From Haloplanus litoreus (GTDB lineage Archaea > Halobacteriota > Halobacteria > Halobacteriales > Haloferacaceae): a stretch of 64,000 bases of DNA. Of this stretch, positions 16,776-26,528 are shown one piece after another (within the stretch, counting starts at the first letter, position 1; every line of letters begins with the position of its first letter). The translations under genes were made by a program, and so were the position numbers. The stretch lies in assembly GCF_042677945.1 (NCBI RefSeq), contig NZ_JBHUDN010000009.1; one strand, written 5' to 3'. Under the pieces are notes generated by a model. That model saw only the letters and a program-made list of their open reading frames with translations. It was not told the origin of the DNA and did no database searches.

Positions 16776-17482
16776 GCGGCCGCGTACGTCACGTCGACGG
16801 CCGCCGTCACCGTCACGGGAGCGGGCTGGAACGTCGTCTCCCCAGCGGCGGTATCCTCGAACCGAGCGACTGGAACGGGATCGAACGCCGCGCCGGTGCT
16901 GGCGTGGCGCACGCCGGTCACCGAGAGATCGGCCGCGCTCGCGATACCGTCCGCGTCGGTTCGCGCGGCGCCCATCGCCCGGTCGAGTGCCGTCGCCCGC
17001 AGTTCGGCCCGTCGCTCGTCGCTCAGGGTGAACCGGACGCCGTCGACGTTCGTCGCACCGGCGCCGACCGCGAGGTCGACGATCTCGCCGGCGCGGGCGG
17101 GCTCCGTCTCGACCGCGAGCGACTGAACTGCGCGGTAGCCACGCAGTTCGCGCTCACCGTCGTGGTAGTCGTAGACCGGTGCGATGCCGAAGGCCGTCGT
17201 CGTCACGGAGGCGTCGGGGATGTCGGCGTCCGCGAGCGCCGACCGCACCCCGTTCACTCCACGTGCGACGCCCTCGCGCGCGGCGTTCGCGCTCTCCGCG
17301 GTCACCTCGACGCCGAGGGACACCACCGCCAGGTCCGCCTCGGCGCTCGCCGTTCCCGTCGCCGACACTGCGATGGTCGAGCCGTCACCGGCGCGCTCCC
17401 CGTCAGTCCCGGTCTGGAGCGGACCGACGCAGCCGGCGAGGAGGACGACGAGGACGAGCGCCGCGGGTAGCAAACGTTTCAT
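16772..17482 (-). CDS. SIMPL-domain lipoprotein
   Basis: A 236-residue protein with a lipoprotein signal: MKRLLPAALVLVVLLAGC, lipobox cysteine 18, followed by a Gly/Thr/Asp-rich linker. The mature part (about 35-236) begins STIAVSATGTASAEADLAVV, the typical opening of SIMPL (DUF541) proteins, and keeps TTTAFGIAPVYDYHDGERE and YRAVQSLAVE. It should sit on the outer face of the membrane. The function of the family is poorly known. Start ATG 17482 is chosen for the signal peptide. Confidence 0.85.
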   Translation of the reverse strand: MKRLLPAALVLVVLLAGCVGPLQTGTDGERAGDGSTIAVSATGTASAEADLAVVSLGVEVTAESANAAREGVARGVNGVRSALADADIPDASVTTTAFGIAPVYDYHDGERELRGYRAVQSLAVETEPARAGEIVDLAVGAGATNVDGVRFTLSDERRAELRATALDRAMGAARTDADGIASAADLSVTGVRHASTGAAFDPVPVARFEDTAAGETTFQPAPVTVTAAVDVTYAAA

Positions 17483-17560
17483 ACAGATCACACGACTTCG
17501 GGCTACAAGAACTAGCGCGTCGCGCCGTGGTCGCACGCGACACCGGGAAGGTCGGAACGA

Positions 17561-18961
17561 TCAGGTGGCGACGGGCAGCGACCGTGCGGTTCGACTCGGG
17601 GAGCGAAGCGACGCGCCCGTCGAGGTGACGTGTGCCGCCGTCGGCTCGTCCGCGCTCACTCGTTCGACGACGATGTACCGCACCTCGACGGCGACGGGCC
17701 GGTCGGGACGGAAGGGCGTGGCGACGGTGGGACCGATGCGCTCGGCGAGGCGTCCCGCGAGCGCCGGCGTGTCGGTTCCGGGCGGGTGGCCGACGGTGAC
17801 GGTCACGCGCTCCGGCCGGCTGAAGGGGAAGGTCTGCTCGTAGGTGATGGTGATCGAGAGGCGTTCGAGGTCCTCGTAGTCGTCGATGGCGTCGTCGACG
17901 GTCGCTCGCGTCTCCTCCTCGAAGGTCGCGGTGCGGTAGGTGCTGTACGTGACACCCGCGAGTAACGTCGAGAGGACGAGCAGCGCGCCCCCGAGTGCAG
18001 CGATGCGTTTCAGCGTCGCCACCCGTGCTTCCTCGGAGCGGAGCCAACTCTTGGGGCGGTAGCCCGTCGCCCAGAGCACTGCGAGCGCCGCGAAGTTGAT
18101 CGACAGGAAGTTGACGAGGACGAGGACGAGAGCGCCGGTGACGCTACGGGGCGACCCCCAGGCGAGGCCGATACCGACGACGGCGGTGGGTGGAACGAGC
18201 GCGGCGGCGATCATGACGCCGACCAGTGCCGTCGAGACGCCGGTCGAGAGACTGAGCGCCCCCGCGGCGCCCGCTGCCAATGCGATGACCAACGAGAGGA
18301 CGTCGGGGACGAGACGCTCGCGCACCTCGTCGATGGCGAACACGTCGGCCGTCTCCAGCGGGACGACGTGGGCGGTTCGCAACAGCACGGCGAACCCCGC
18401 GGCGGCGAGGACGGCCAGGAAGCCGCCCGCGACCTGCTGTTTCACGCCGCGTACGAGGAGTTCGCGGTCGTCGACGACCGATCCCGTACTCGTGGCCATG
18501 GCCGGCCCGATCAGCGGGGCGATGACCATCGACCCGACGACGACGGCCGCGGAGTCGAGCAGCAGTCCGGCGGTGGCGACGACCGAACTCACCACCGTCA
18601 TCACGACGAACGTACGCCAGTTCGGCGCCAGCGACCGCGCTCTGGCGGCGAGTTCTTCGCGGGCGATCCGGTCGCCGTTCTCCTCACCCTCCTCGTAGCG
18701 CTCCACGAGGTCGTCGAACCGGCGCGAGATGACCGTCTCGGCGTTCAGGACGACCGTGTATGCTTCCCGGTCCAGCCCCGCGTCGTGGAGGCGTTCGAGG
18801 ACGGGTTCGACCGCCGTCTGTGGGAGCGGGAAGGTGACCGACGCGGTGTACTCGCGGTGACTGGTCTCGTCGGCGACGACGTAGTCGATCCCTTCGTCGT
18901 CGAGGGCTCGCAGGATGGCGTCGCGCTTCCCCGGCGGGATCATGACCTGAACGAGTCGCAC
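17561..18961 (-). CDS. TIGR00341/DUF389 family membrane protein
   Basis: A 466-residue protein. Residues 1-90 are a cytoplasmic ferredoxin-like domain (VRLVQVMIPPGKRDAILRAL), followed by five or six transmembrane helices in about 130-345 with the conserved AAVVVGSMVIAPLIGPAMA and AAALVPPTAVVGIGLAWG, then a C-terminal soluble domain. The role of the family is unknown. GTG 18961 is preferred as start because homologues begin with xRLVQV; ATG 18988 in the same frame is the alternative. Confidence 0.85.
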   Translation of the reverse strand: MRLVQVMIPPGKRDAILRALDDEGIDYVVADETSHREYTASVTFPLPQTAVEPVLERLHDAGLDREAYTVVLNAETVISRRFDDLVERYEEGEENGDRIAREELAARARSLAPNWRTFVVMTVVSSVVATAGLLLDSAAVVVGSMVIAPLIGPAMATSTGSVVDDRELLVRGVKQQVAGGFLAVLAAAGFAVLLRTAHVVPLETADVFAIDEVRERLVPDVLSLVIALAAGAAGALSLSTGVSTALVGVMIAAALVPPTAVVGIGLAWGSPRSVTGALVLVLVNFLSINFAALAVLWATGYRPKSWLRSEEARVATLKRIAALGGALLVLSTLLAGVTYSTYRTATFEEETRATVDDAIDDYEDLERLSITITYEQTFPFSRPERVTVTVGHPPGTDTPALAGRLAERIGPTVATPFRPDRPVAVEVRYIVVERVSADEPTAAHVTSTGASLRSPSRTARSLPVAT

Positions 18962-19005
18962 GGACGCATATCCACGCCCCGCCGGCATATAGCCTGCCGT
19001 CGTTC

Positions 19006-19989
<984 letters not shown>

Positions 19990-20119
19990 GTCGATACGGT
20001 CGGTGCCGAACGCCGGATAGCTCTGACTATTTCCTCGTCCGCACGCTCCGCGAGCCTGAGCGGCGTGCTGGTATCCGTTTGACCGAACGCGGCGTGGTGC
20101 CTCGGTGCGAGCGGCCGCG

Positions 20120-20824
20120 TCACTCCCCCGCCAGTCGCGCCAAGAGCGGCATTTCGGCGATTCGTTCGTCGGACAGCGCGTCCCACTCGATGCCCGACGG
20201 CTTCCCACCCGCGCCCGTCCGGACGGTCCGCGACGGCGTGACGACGAGGTCCATCGGCACGTCGCGGTCGTCGGTCGGCAGGTCGGCGTCGAGCACCTGC
20301 CGTTCGTGGACGGTGGTGACCGTCGTCGTGGTCTCGTCCACCGGATCGAACTCCCGGAGGACGGCGAACTCCAGGTCGCTGTACCCCTCACCCTTGCCGA
20401 TCCGGGTCCCCGCCTCGTTCACTGCGACGCTCCCGCTGACGATCAACTCGACCGGGGCCATCTCCGCGGGGCCGACCGGGTCCCCGTACTCCTCGATGCC
20501 GCCGATGGTGGTCGCGTCGTCGACGTCGTCGATTTCGGCGGGATCGAGGCGGCGGAACGCCCGTTCGTCGCGTAGCCGCGGCACGGCGACGTACAGCACC
20601 TTCCCGGCCCGGAGCGCCGCCCGTCGCACCGGCAACTGCGGCGCGTCCGGATTCGACTTGACCGTCGCCGCCGCCGCCCACTCGTCGGTCGCCGCGAGTC
20701 GCGTCGCCGCCTCGTCGGCGCCCGCGAAGTTCGGGATGCGGCCGTGGGGCGGGAACGGAAACCGCGCCTCGCCGCTCTCCGCCAGGTCGTCCCAGACACG
20801 CTGCCTGATGCGATCCTTGTCCAT
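20120..20824 (-). CDS. 5-formyltetrahydrofolate cyclo-ligase family protein
   Basis: A 234-residue protein starting MDKDRIRQRVWDDLAESG, the expected N-terminus. The conserved nucleotide- and substrate-binding motif NEAGTRIGKGEGYSDLEFA lies near 137-155, and HERQVLDADLPTDDRDV follows. The family converts 5-formyl-THF to methenyl-THF using ATP; haloarchaea do use folates. Archaeal members may have other substrates. The gene is divergent from engB over an 81-bp gap. Confidence 0.85.
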   Translation of the reverse strand: MDKDRIRQRVWDDLAESGEARFPFPPHGRIPNFAGADEAATRLAATDEWAAAATVKSNPDAPQLPVRRAALRAGKVLYVAVPRLRDERAFRRLDPAEIDDVDDATTIGGIEEYGDPVGPAEMAPVELIVSGSVAVNEAGTRIGKGEGYSDLEFAVLREFDPVDETTTTVTTVHERQVLDADLPTDDRDVPMDLVVTPSRTVRTGAGGKPSGIEWDALSDERIAEMPLLARLAGE

Positions 20825-20875
20825 GGGAGGGCACGGCGCCGGACGCCCATACGTCTCCCGCCCTCGACACGCCGA

Positions 20876-20882
20876 GTTTAAC
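20876..20882 (+). promoter_or_regulatory. TATA element for engB
   Basis: GTTTAAC is centred 27 bp before ATG 20906, predicting a leaderless transcript. Confidence 0.5.
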
Positions 20883-20905
20883 CGCACGAACCGCCAAGGG
20901 CGGGT

Positions 20906-21520
20906 ATGTTCGAGGACCGCCCGGACCGCGACGAAGTCGTCCTCGTCGGCCGGTCGAACGTCGGCAAGTCGACGCTGATGCGCGAGTTGACCGGGCACTC
21001 GGTCTCTACGGGCCGCAAGCCGGGGGTGACACGCCAGCCCAACCACTTCGACTGGGTCTCCGAGAGCTTCATGTTCACCGACCTCCCGGGCTTTGGCTTC
21101 ATGTCCGGCGTCTCCGAGGAGCACCGCGAGCAGATCAAGACCGACGTGGTGCGCTACGTCGAGGACAACGCCGACGACATCCTCGTGGGCGTCCTCGTCG
21201 TCGACGGCAAGAGCGTCGTCGACATCATCGACCGCCACCGCGGCGAGGGTGAGGTCCCCCACGACGTGGAACTGTTCCACTTCCTCCGAGACGTGGGGGT
21301 CCCGACCGTCGTCGCCGTCAACAAGATGGACAAGGTCGAGGACCGGGACGAACGGCTCGACGACCTGTGTGACCGCCTCGACATCCTCCCGCCGTGGCAG
21401 CAGTGGCAGGACACGATCGCGCCCATCTGTGCGAAACGCGGCGACGTCGACGCCCTGACCGACGCCCTCGAAACCCACTTCCACGAGGCGAAACGTGACG
21501 ACCTGCTGAAGTTCCTCTAA
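20906..21520 (+). CDS. engB: EngB-family GTPase
   Basis: A 204-residue GTPase of the TrmE-Era-EngA-EngB-Septin superfamily. G1 is GRSNVGKST at 15-23, the G2 threonine lies in RKPGVTRQPN, G3 is DLPGFGFM near 59-66, and G4 is NKMD near 140. EngB assists large ribosomal subunit assembly. The length fits the family. Its stop overlaps the convergent dehydrogenase stop by 4 bp. Confidence 0.92.
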   Translation: MFEDRPDRDEVVLVGRSNVGKSTLMRELTGHSVSTGRKPGVTRQPNHFDWVSESFMFTDLPGFGFMSGVSEEHREQIKTDVVRYVEDNADDILVGVLVVDGKSVVDIIDRHRGEGEVPHDVELFHFLRDVGVPTVVAVNKMDKVEDRDERLDDLCDRLDILPPWQQWQDTIAPICAKRGDVDALTDALETHFHEAKRDDLLKFL

Positions 21521-22485
21521 ACGACCCGGTTGGTCAGCGACTCGCCCGCCGCGAGGCGGCGCAAGTTCTCCCGGACGATGGTCGCCACGCGCTCGTAGTA
21601 CTCGACGTTGAACCCGGCGGCGTGGGGTGTCAGGATCACCTCCTCGCGGTCCCAGAGCGACGACTCGGCCGGTAGCGGCTCCGTCTCGAACACGTCGAGA
21701 CCGGCGCCGGCGACGGCGCCCGAATCGAGGGCGTCGACGAGGGCGCCCTGGTCGACGACGGGGCCGCGAGCGACGTTGATCAGGTAGGCATCCTCGCGCA
21801 TCGCGTCGAGTTCGGGCGCCGAAACCATGCCCTCGGTGTCGTCGGTCAGCGGCACCGCCAGCGCGACGAACCGGGCGTCCCCGATGGCCTCGCGGAGGTC
21901 CGCTGGCGGGTACACTTCGTCCACGCCGTCGACGGGCGTCGGCGTCCGCTTCACGCCCGTCACGTCCATCCCCAGTGCCGACGCCCGCGTGGCGATGCCC
22001 GTGCCGAGGGTGCCGAGGCCGACGACGCAGGCCGACTCCCGGCGCAGGGGGAAGGCGTCGTTCCACGCCGGCTTCCGCCACTCGCCGCGCTCCTGGTTCG
22101 ACCGATGGGTGTGGAGGCGGCGAGCGAACGAGAGCATCATTCCCACCGCCGTCTCACCGACGACGTCGCCGTGGATGCCGGTGCTGTTGGTCAGTGCGAT
22201 ATTCCGGTCGGCCAGCGCGTCGAACGGGAAGCGGTCCACGCCCGCCTGAATCGAGTGGATCCACGTCAGGTCGGCGTCGAGGAAGCGGTCCTCGTAGGCG
22301 AACGTGACCAGGGCGTCACAGGCGGCGAGTTCGTCGTTCTCGCCGTCCCCACGGGAACCCGCAGACCCCTCGCCACCGACGATCTGAACGGACGGATCGA
22401 CCGCCGACAGCGCGTCGCAGAACACCGCCGCGGGGAACACTTCGCCGACCGACTCGTGGACGCCGAGCGTCGAAACCGATGACAT
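21517..22485 (-). CDS. D-2-hydroxyacid dehydrogenase
   Basis: A 322-residue NAD(P)-dependent dehydrogenase. The Rossmann motif GLGTLGTGIA, the downstream NVARGPVVDQ containing the catalytic-region arginine, and the catalytic histidine in LTPHAAGFN are visible, matching the GyaR/SerA-like D-isomer dehydrogenase family. The likely reaction is reversible reduction of a 2-keto acid; the substrate is unknown. ATG 22485 starts MSSVSTLGVHESVGEVFP; an Asp/Gly-rich insert (GGEGSAGSRGDGEND) lies near residues 37-51. Confidence 0.9.
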   Translation of the reverse strand: MSSVSTLGVHESVGEVFPAAVFCDALSAVDPSVQIVGGEGSAGSRGDGENDELAACDALVTFAYEDRFLDADLTWIHSIQAGVDRFPFDALADRNIALTNSTGIHGDVVGETAVGMMLSFARRLHTHRSNQERGEWRKPAWNDAFPLRRESACVVGLGTLGTGIATRASALGMDVTGVKRTPTPVDGVDEVYPPADLREAIGDARFVALAVPLTDDTEGMVSAPELDAMREDAYLINVARGPVVDQGALVDALDSGAVAGAGLDVFETEPLPAESSLWDREEVILTPHAAGFNVEYYERVATIVRENLRRLAAGESLTNRVV

Positions 22486-22956
22486 GACGGCGGCTACCGA
22501 GTCCGGGAGCAAAAGCCTGTCTGCGAATCGACGGTGGCTCAGGAGAAGGGTGTCATCACACGGGGCTGAGTGGGGGTAACCGTCATCATCGCCACCGCCC
22601 GAGCTTTGGACACGCGGGCTAAAGAACCCACGGCCTCGGGACGGCGTGTCCCGGTATTCCGCCACGAGCGACGCCGCCGGGATCGAACGGCCACTCGAGC
22701 ACTCGCTCGCCGCAGGCCCGGCGGCCGACCCGGCCGACGTAGTCGACGCCGTAGGCGGAGGTGAGTGCCGCGTCACAGTCGGGCCAGGTCGCGTCGGAGT
22801 CGACCGGTCCGGTCCCGTGGCCGTCGGGCCGTTCACCCACGTTCACCGTACTTTATCGGGATTAAATCCGGCTTAAGATGGGTTCAAACCGCGGAAAACC
22901 CGGGTTCACTGCGTCGGGGGTTCAATACCCCCTGGCGACAGTGTCCGAGCGCAACG
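22486..22956. other. Long intergenic region with one doubtful ORF and a hairpin
   Basis: A minus-strand frame at 22619-22846 (75 codons, VDYVGRVGRRACGERVLEW) is possible but unsupported by any family. ATTAAAT at 22861-22867 is a TATA candidate for the secreted protein gene that follows. A perfect hairpin GGGGGTTCAATACCCCC (22916-22932) lies in the resulting leader of about 60-70 nt, longer than other leaders here. I see no transposon ends. Confidence 0.4.
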
Positions 22957-23373
22957 ATGACCCGAACGAAACTCGTCGCGGTCGTGTTCGCGGTGCTCGT
23001 GGCAACCGTCGGTACGGTTGCCGCGGCGCCCGGGAACGCGCCCGTCGAAGTCGGTGCGGACGACCAGTACGACGACCACGCGGAGCAGGCCGACGAGGAC
23101 GCTGACGACGCGGCCAACGAGTCGTCCGACGACGGTCGACCCGCGGACGTTCCCGCCGACGGTAACGCGGACGACGCTACCGCCGACGCGGCCGACCGCC
23201 GCGGCCCGCCCGCGGACCTACCCGCACAGGTGCCCAGTCACGTCTCCGCGATCCACGACCTGATCGGATCGTTCCTGGTCGGTGACCTCGACGGGTCGCT
23301 CGGCGACGCCGTGAGCGACGTGACGCCTGACGACGGCCGGAACGACGGGGCGAGTGACGCCGGCGCGGCGTAA
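22957..23373 (+). CDS. Secreted acidic low-complexity protein
   Basis: A 138-residue protein with a Sec signal peptide (MTRTKLVAVVFAVLVATVGT then VAAAPG, cleavage near 25). The mature part is dominated by Asp, Ala and Asn (ADDQYDDHAEQADEDADDAA) with one hydrophobic helix-like segment, VPSHVSAIHDLIGSFLVGDL. It overlaps no other gene and is followed 6 bp later by a membrane protein gene, so the two are likely one operon. Function unknown. Confidence 0.7.
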   Translation: MTRTKLVAVVFAVLVATVGTVAAAPGNAPVEVGADDQYDDHAEQADEDADDAANESSDDGRPADVPADGNADDATADAADRRGPPADLPAQVPSHVSAIHDLIGSFLVGDLDGSLGDAVSDVTPDDGRNDGASDAGAA

Positions 23374-23379
23374 CGCCCG

Positions 23380-23745
23380 ATGACCCCGATCACGGTTCCC
23401 GGTGTCGAGGCCAGACTGCTCACGTTCCTCGTGAGTGCGCTGATCGGCGGCGTGGCCATCCACGCCGGCGCCCGGATCGTGTCCGATGCCCGAGGCTACG
23501 CCCACGCCGTCCTGACCGCGCTGGTCGGGGCACTCGTCTGGGCGCTGCTCGAACCGGTGCCGGTGCTCGGCGGTTTGCTGGCCCTGATCGCGTGGATCGC
23601 CGTCGTCCGGTGGCGGTATCCGGGCGGCTGGCTCCGCGCGATGGGTATCGGTGTCGCCGCGTGGGCGGCCGCCGTCGTCGTCCTCGCGGGCCTCGACCTC
23701 CTCGGTGTCGGTGCGGTGTCGGCGCTGGGCGTGCCGGGCGCCTGA
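23380..23745 (+). CDS. Four-helix membrane protein, 121 aa
   Basis: Hydrophobic helices are visible at LLTFLVSALIGGVAIHAGA, AVLTALVGALVWALLEPV, VLGGLLALIAWIAVVRW and IGVAAWAAAVVVLAGLDLLG. It starts 6 bp after the secreted protein gene and is probably co-transcribed with it. Its stop is immediately followed by the stop of the convergent Nudix/IF2B gene. I do not recognise the family. Confidence 0.65.
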   Translation: MTPITVPGVEARLLTFLVSALIGGVAIHAGARIVSDARGYAHAVLTALVGALVWALLEPVPVLGGLLALIAWIAVVRWRYPGGWLRAMGIGVAAWAAAVVVLAGLDLLGVGAVSALGVPGA

Positions 23746-24996
23746 TCACCCGCTGACGGTTCCGGCTCCCTCCAGTCCCCCGTCCCACTCCGCACGCTCC
23801 CGGTGTTCGGCCGCCACCGCCCGGATCCCCTCGGTGTCGAGTACCCCCCGTTCCGTGACGACGCCGGTCACCAGATCGGCGGGCGTGCGGTCGAAAATCG
23901 GATTCGCGACGGACACCGGCGCCGCCCCGTCGTAGAGCGCGGCCGTGTCGCCCGTCTCGCCGTGGACCGCCTCGTCCGGACGCACCTTGGCCGCGGCGGC
24001 GACGACGTACACCGGCACGTCCTCCCGGGCGGCGGCGAGTGCCAGTCCCCGGGTCCCGACCTTGTTGACGACGCTCCCGTCCGCGAGCACCGCGTCGGCG
24101 CCGACGAGGACGCTGTCGGGCGCTCGGGCGGCGAGTTCAGCCGGGAGCGCCGCCTCCGTCGTGAGCGTCACGTCCAGTTCCGCGTCGGCCAGCGACGCGG
24201 CCACGTCGGTGCCCTCCCGGGCGGGGCGCGACTCGCCGATCAGCACCGCCGGCCGTGCCCGGTCGAGCGCCGCCCGGACCGTCCCCGACTGCGAGAGGGT
24301 AACGACCGACACACCACACCGCTCGGCGGCCGTCACGGCGGCCGCGACGTCGGCGTCGAGTGCCGCCTCCGCGGCGGCGGCCGCCCGGTCGCGGACCGTC
24401 CCAGGGGTCCGATCCCCCCCGCTCATTACCCGATTCACGCGGTTCGCGACGGCGGCCATGCTCGGCCGGGCGTCACGGAGGGCGCGGGCGACGCTCGCCA
24501 CGGCCGCCTCGTCGTCGGCGACGGCGGCCCGGTCCCGCAGGACCTCCAGTGCGCGCACGGAGATCCAGGCCGCCCCGTGGGTGTCGTCGCTCGCCACCGT
24601 CTCGACCGTCGGCGCGACGGCCGCGTAGACCGCCCACAGCCCGGGGACCGTCTCGCGCTCCCGAATCGCCGGTGGCGACACCCACTCGTGGACCGCGATT
24701 TCTTCGTTCGGGGTGACCTCGCGGGAGTCCACCTCGAACAGGAAGGGGTGGACGGTCCACTCCCGGCCGTCGTCCTCGATGTCGACGGGGTCGCCGGCCC
24801 GGACGAGCGTCGCGTCCGTCCGCCCGGTCTCCTCGCGGACCTCGCGCCGGGCGTCCCGTTCCGCGTCGGCGGGGTCGCCTTCGACGTAGCCCGAGATCCC
24901 GGCCCACCGGCCCGTGTAGGTGCCGACGGCGTCGCTCCGGCGGCCCAGTAGGACCGCCGTACGGTGACGCAGAAAGCAGGTGACGACGTTGGTCAT
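23746..24996 (-). CDS. Nudix hydrolase fused to eIF2B-like sugar-phosphate isomerase domain
   Basis: A 416-residue fusion. Residues 1-140 form a Nudix domain with the box ending REVREETG and the start TNVVTCFLRHRTAVLLGRR. Residues about 175-410 form an eIF2B-alpha-like domain with the Rossmann-type segments SVLVGADAVLADGSVVNKVG and VYVVAAAAKV, similar to ribose-1,5-bisphosphate isomerase and MtnA relatives. I infer a role in nucleotide or sugar-phosphate salvage: Nudix hydrolysis of a nucleoside-diphosphate compound followed by isomerisation. ATG 24996 gives the normal Nudix N-terminus. Confidence 0.85.
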   Translation of the reverse strand: MTNVVTCFLRHRTAVLLGRRSDAVGTYTGRWAGISGYVEGDPADAERDARREVREETGRTDATLVRAGDPVDIEDDGREWTVHPFLFEVDSREVTPNEEIAVHEWVSPPAIRERETVPGLWAVYAAVAPTVETVASDDTHGAAWISVRALEVLRDRAAVADDEAAVASVARALRDARPSMAAVANRVNRVMSGGDRTPGTVRDRAAAAAEAALDADVAAAVTAAERCGVSVVTLSQSGTVRAALDRARPAVLIGESRPAREGTDVAASLADAELDVTLTTEAALPAELAARAPDSVLVGADAVLADGSVVNKVGTRGLALAAAREDVPVYVVAAAAKVRPDEAVHGETGDTAALYDGAAPVSVANPIFDRTPADLVTGVVTERGVLDTEGIRAVAAEHRERAEWDGGLEGAGTVSG

Positions 24997-25093
24997 GGCC
25001 ACCCTTCGGTCGCCGGAGATACGGGTCTTGCGGCGACCGCGGGCCGACGGCTCGTGGGACAACGATATGCCGATCGCTCGCCAACTGGTGCGT

Positions 25094-25588
25094 ATGGATC
25101 TGGCGATCATCGGCGACACGCACATCCCCGGTCGGGCGACGGGGATTCCCGACTGGGTTCGTGAACGGATCGAAGCCGCGGATCACGTCATTCACACCGG
25201 TGACTTCGAGACGCCGGCCGTCGTCGACGAGGTTCGAGCGCTGGCCGGCGGCGACCTCACCACGGTCCGGGGCAACATCGACGCCGCGAGCGTCGACCTC
25301 CCCGCCGTCGCAACCGTCGAACTCGGCGACGTCGCGTTCGTCGTCACCCACGGCACCGGCGACCGGGTGGGGTACGAGGACCGCGTCGCCGCCGTAGTCG
25401 GGGAACACGGCGGCGACGTGGGGATCGCCGGCCACACCCACCAACACCTCGATACGGTCCACGACGGCGTGCGCCTCCTGAATCCCGGGTCGGCGACCGG
25501 CGCCGATCCGGCCACCGAGACGACGATGCTGACCGCCGCCGTCGCCGACGGCGACCTGGACGTGACGCTCCACCGCGGCGGCGAGTAG
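25094..25588 (+). CDS. YfcE-type metallophosphoesterase
   Basis: A 164-residue calcineurin-like phosphoesterase. Metal ligands are visible in IGDTHIPG (5-12), HTGDFET, RGNID and AGHTHQH, giving the D-x-H, GD, GN and GHxH pattern. The small size suits the YfcE/MJ0936 subfamily of phosphodiesterases. The substrate is unknown. ATG 25094 yields MDLAIIGDTH. It is divergent from the Nudix fusion. Confidence 0.9.
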   Translation: MDLAIIGDTHIPGRATGIPDWVRERIEAADHVIHTGDFETPAVVDEVRALAGGDLTTVRGNIDAASVDLPAVATVELGDVAFVVTHGTGDRVGYEDRVAAVVGEHGGDVGIAGHTHQHLDTVHDGVRLLNPGSATGADPATETTMLTAAVADGDLDVTLHRGGE

Positions 25589-25646
25589 TACCGGCCGCCC
25601 TCGCCAGTGGCGCGGCGCTTTTCACCGCCGGCGGCGGAGGGGTGGT

Positions 25647-26405
25647 ATGAAGGTCTTCGCCGTCCCGGACCTCCCGGAGATCTCCCCGGGCGACTCCCTC
25701 GCGACCCTCGTCGCCGAGCGCGTCGACCTCCGGCCCGACGACGTGGTCTGTGTCGCCAGTACCGTCGTCTCGAAGGCCGAGGATCGGATCGCCGACCTCT
25801 CGGCGTTCCCCGCCAGTCCCCGCGCCCGCGAACTCGCCGCCGGTCTCGAACGCGCGACGGGCGACGAGAAGGACCCTCGCTTCGCGCAGGCCGTCCTGGC
25901 GGAGAGCGCCGACCTCCTCATGGAGGCGCCCTTCCTCCTGACCGAGACGCGATTCGGCCACGTGACGGTCAACGCGGGTATCGACCGCTCGAACGTTCGC
26001 GGCGGCGACCTGTTGCTCCTGCCCGAGGACCCGACCGAGAGCGCCGCCCGCATCGAGGCCGGACTCGACGCCGACCGCGTCGTCGTCACGGACACCTGCG
26101 GCCGGCCGTTCCGGCACGGACAGCGCGGCGTCGCCATCGGCTGGGCGGGGATGCCCGCGGCCCGCGACTGGCGCGGGGAACGCGACCGTGAGGGGCGGGA
26201 ACTCGGCGTGACCGTTCAGGCCGTCGTCGACGAACTCGCCGCCGCGGCCAACCTCGTCGCCGGCGAGGGCGCCGGCGGGACGCCCGTCGTCGTCGTCCGC
26301 GACTTCGAGTTCGGCGATCACGGCGGGAGCGACGCGCTCTTCCGGGACGTCGAGGGCGACTTCGTCCGGCAGGCACTCCACGAGTGGTCGTTCGAGGCCG
26401 AGTAA
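25647..26405 (+). CDS. cofE: Coenzyme F420:L-glutamate ligase
   Basis: A 252-residue protein starting MKVFAVPDLPEISPGDSL, with DVVCVASTVVSKAEDRI, HVTVNAGIDRSNV and DTCGRPFRHGQRGVAIGWAG, the GTP/metal-binding segments of CofE. CofE adds gamma-linked glutamates to F420-0 with GTP, completing coenzyme F420. A strong ribosome-binding sequence GGAGGGG lies 7-13 bp upstream of the ATG. The following gene encodes an F420-dependent type enzyme, so cofactor and user are adjacent. Confidence 0.93.
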   Translation: MKVFAVPDLPEISPGDSLATLVAERVDLRPDDVVCVASTVVSKAEDRIADLSAFPASPRARELAAGLERATGDEKDPRFAQAVLAESADLLMEAPFLLTETRFGHVTVNAGIDRSNVRGGDLLLLPEDPTESAARIEAGLDADRVVVTDTCGRPFRHGQRGVAIGWAGMPAARDWRGERDREGRELGVTVQAVVDELAAAANLVAGEGAGGTPVVVVRDFEFGDHGGSDALFRDVEGDFVRQALHEWSFEAE

Positions 26406-26528
26406 CGGACGTCTTCGACACCGGCAGGACCCGCGACCGACGAACGGTTTTTCCGCGTCCGCGCCAACCGACGCACGAATGCTCTCGACGCGTTCGTCCA
26501 CGACGACTGCGAGGTGCCAGCACCGCTG

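Noticed and set aside
22619..22846. 75-codon minus-strand frame as a gene
   Set aside because: No recognisable domain and no clear promoter; kept only as a note in the intergenic entry.
22881..22940. Possible tRNA around the GGGGGTTCAATACCCCC hairpin
   Set aside because: No matching acceptor or anticodon stem can be built around it.
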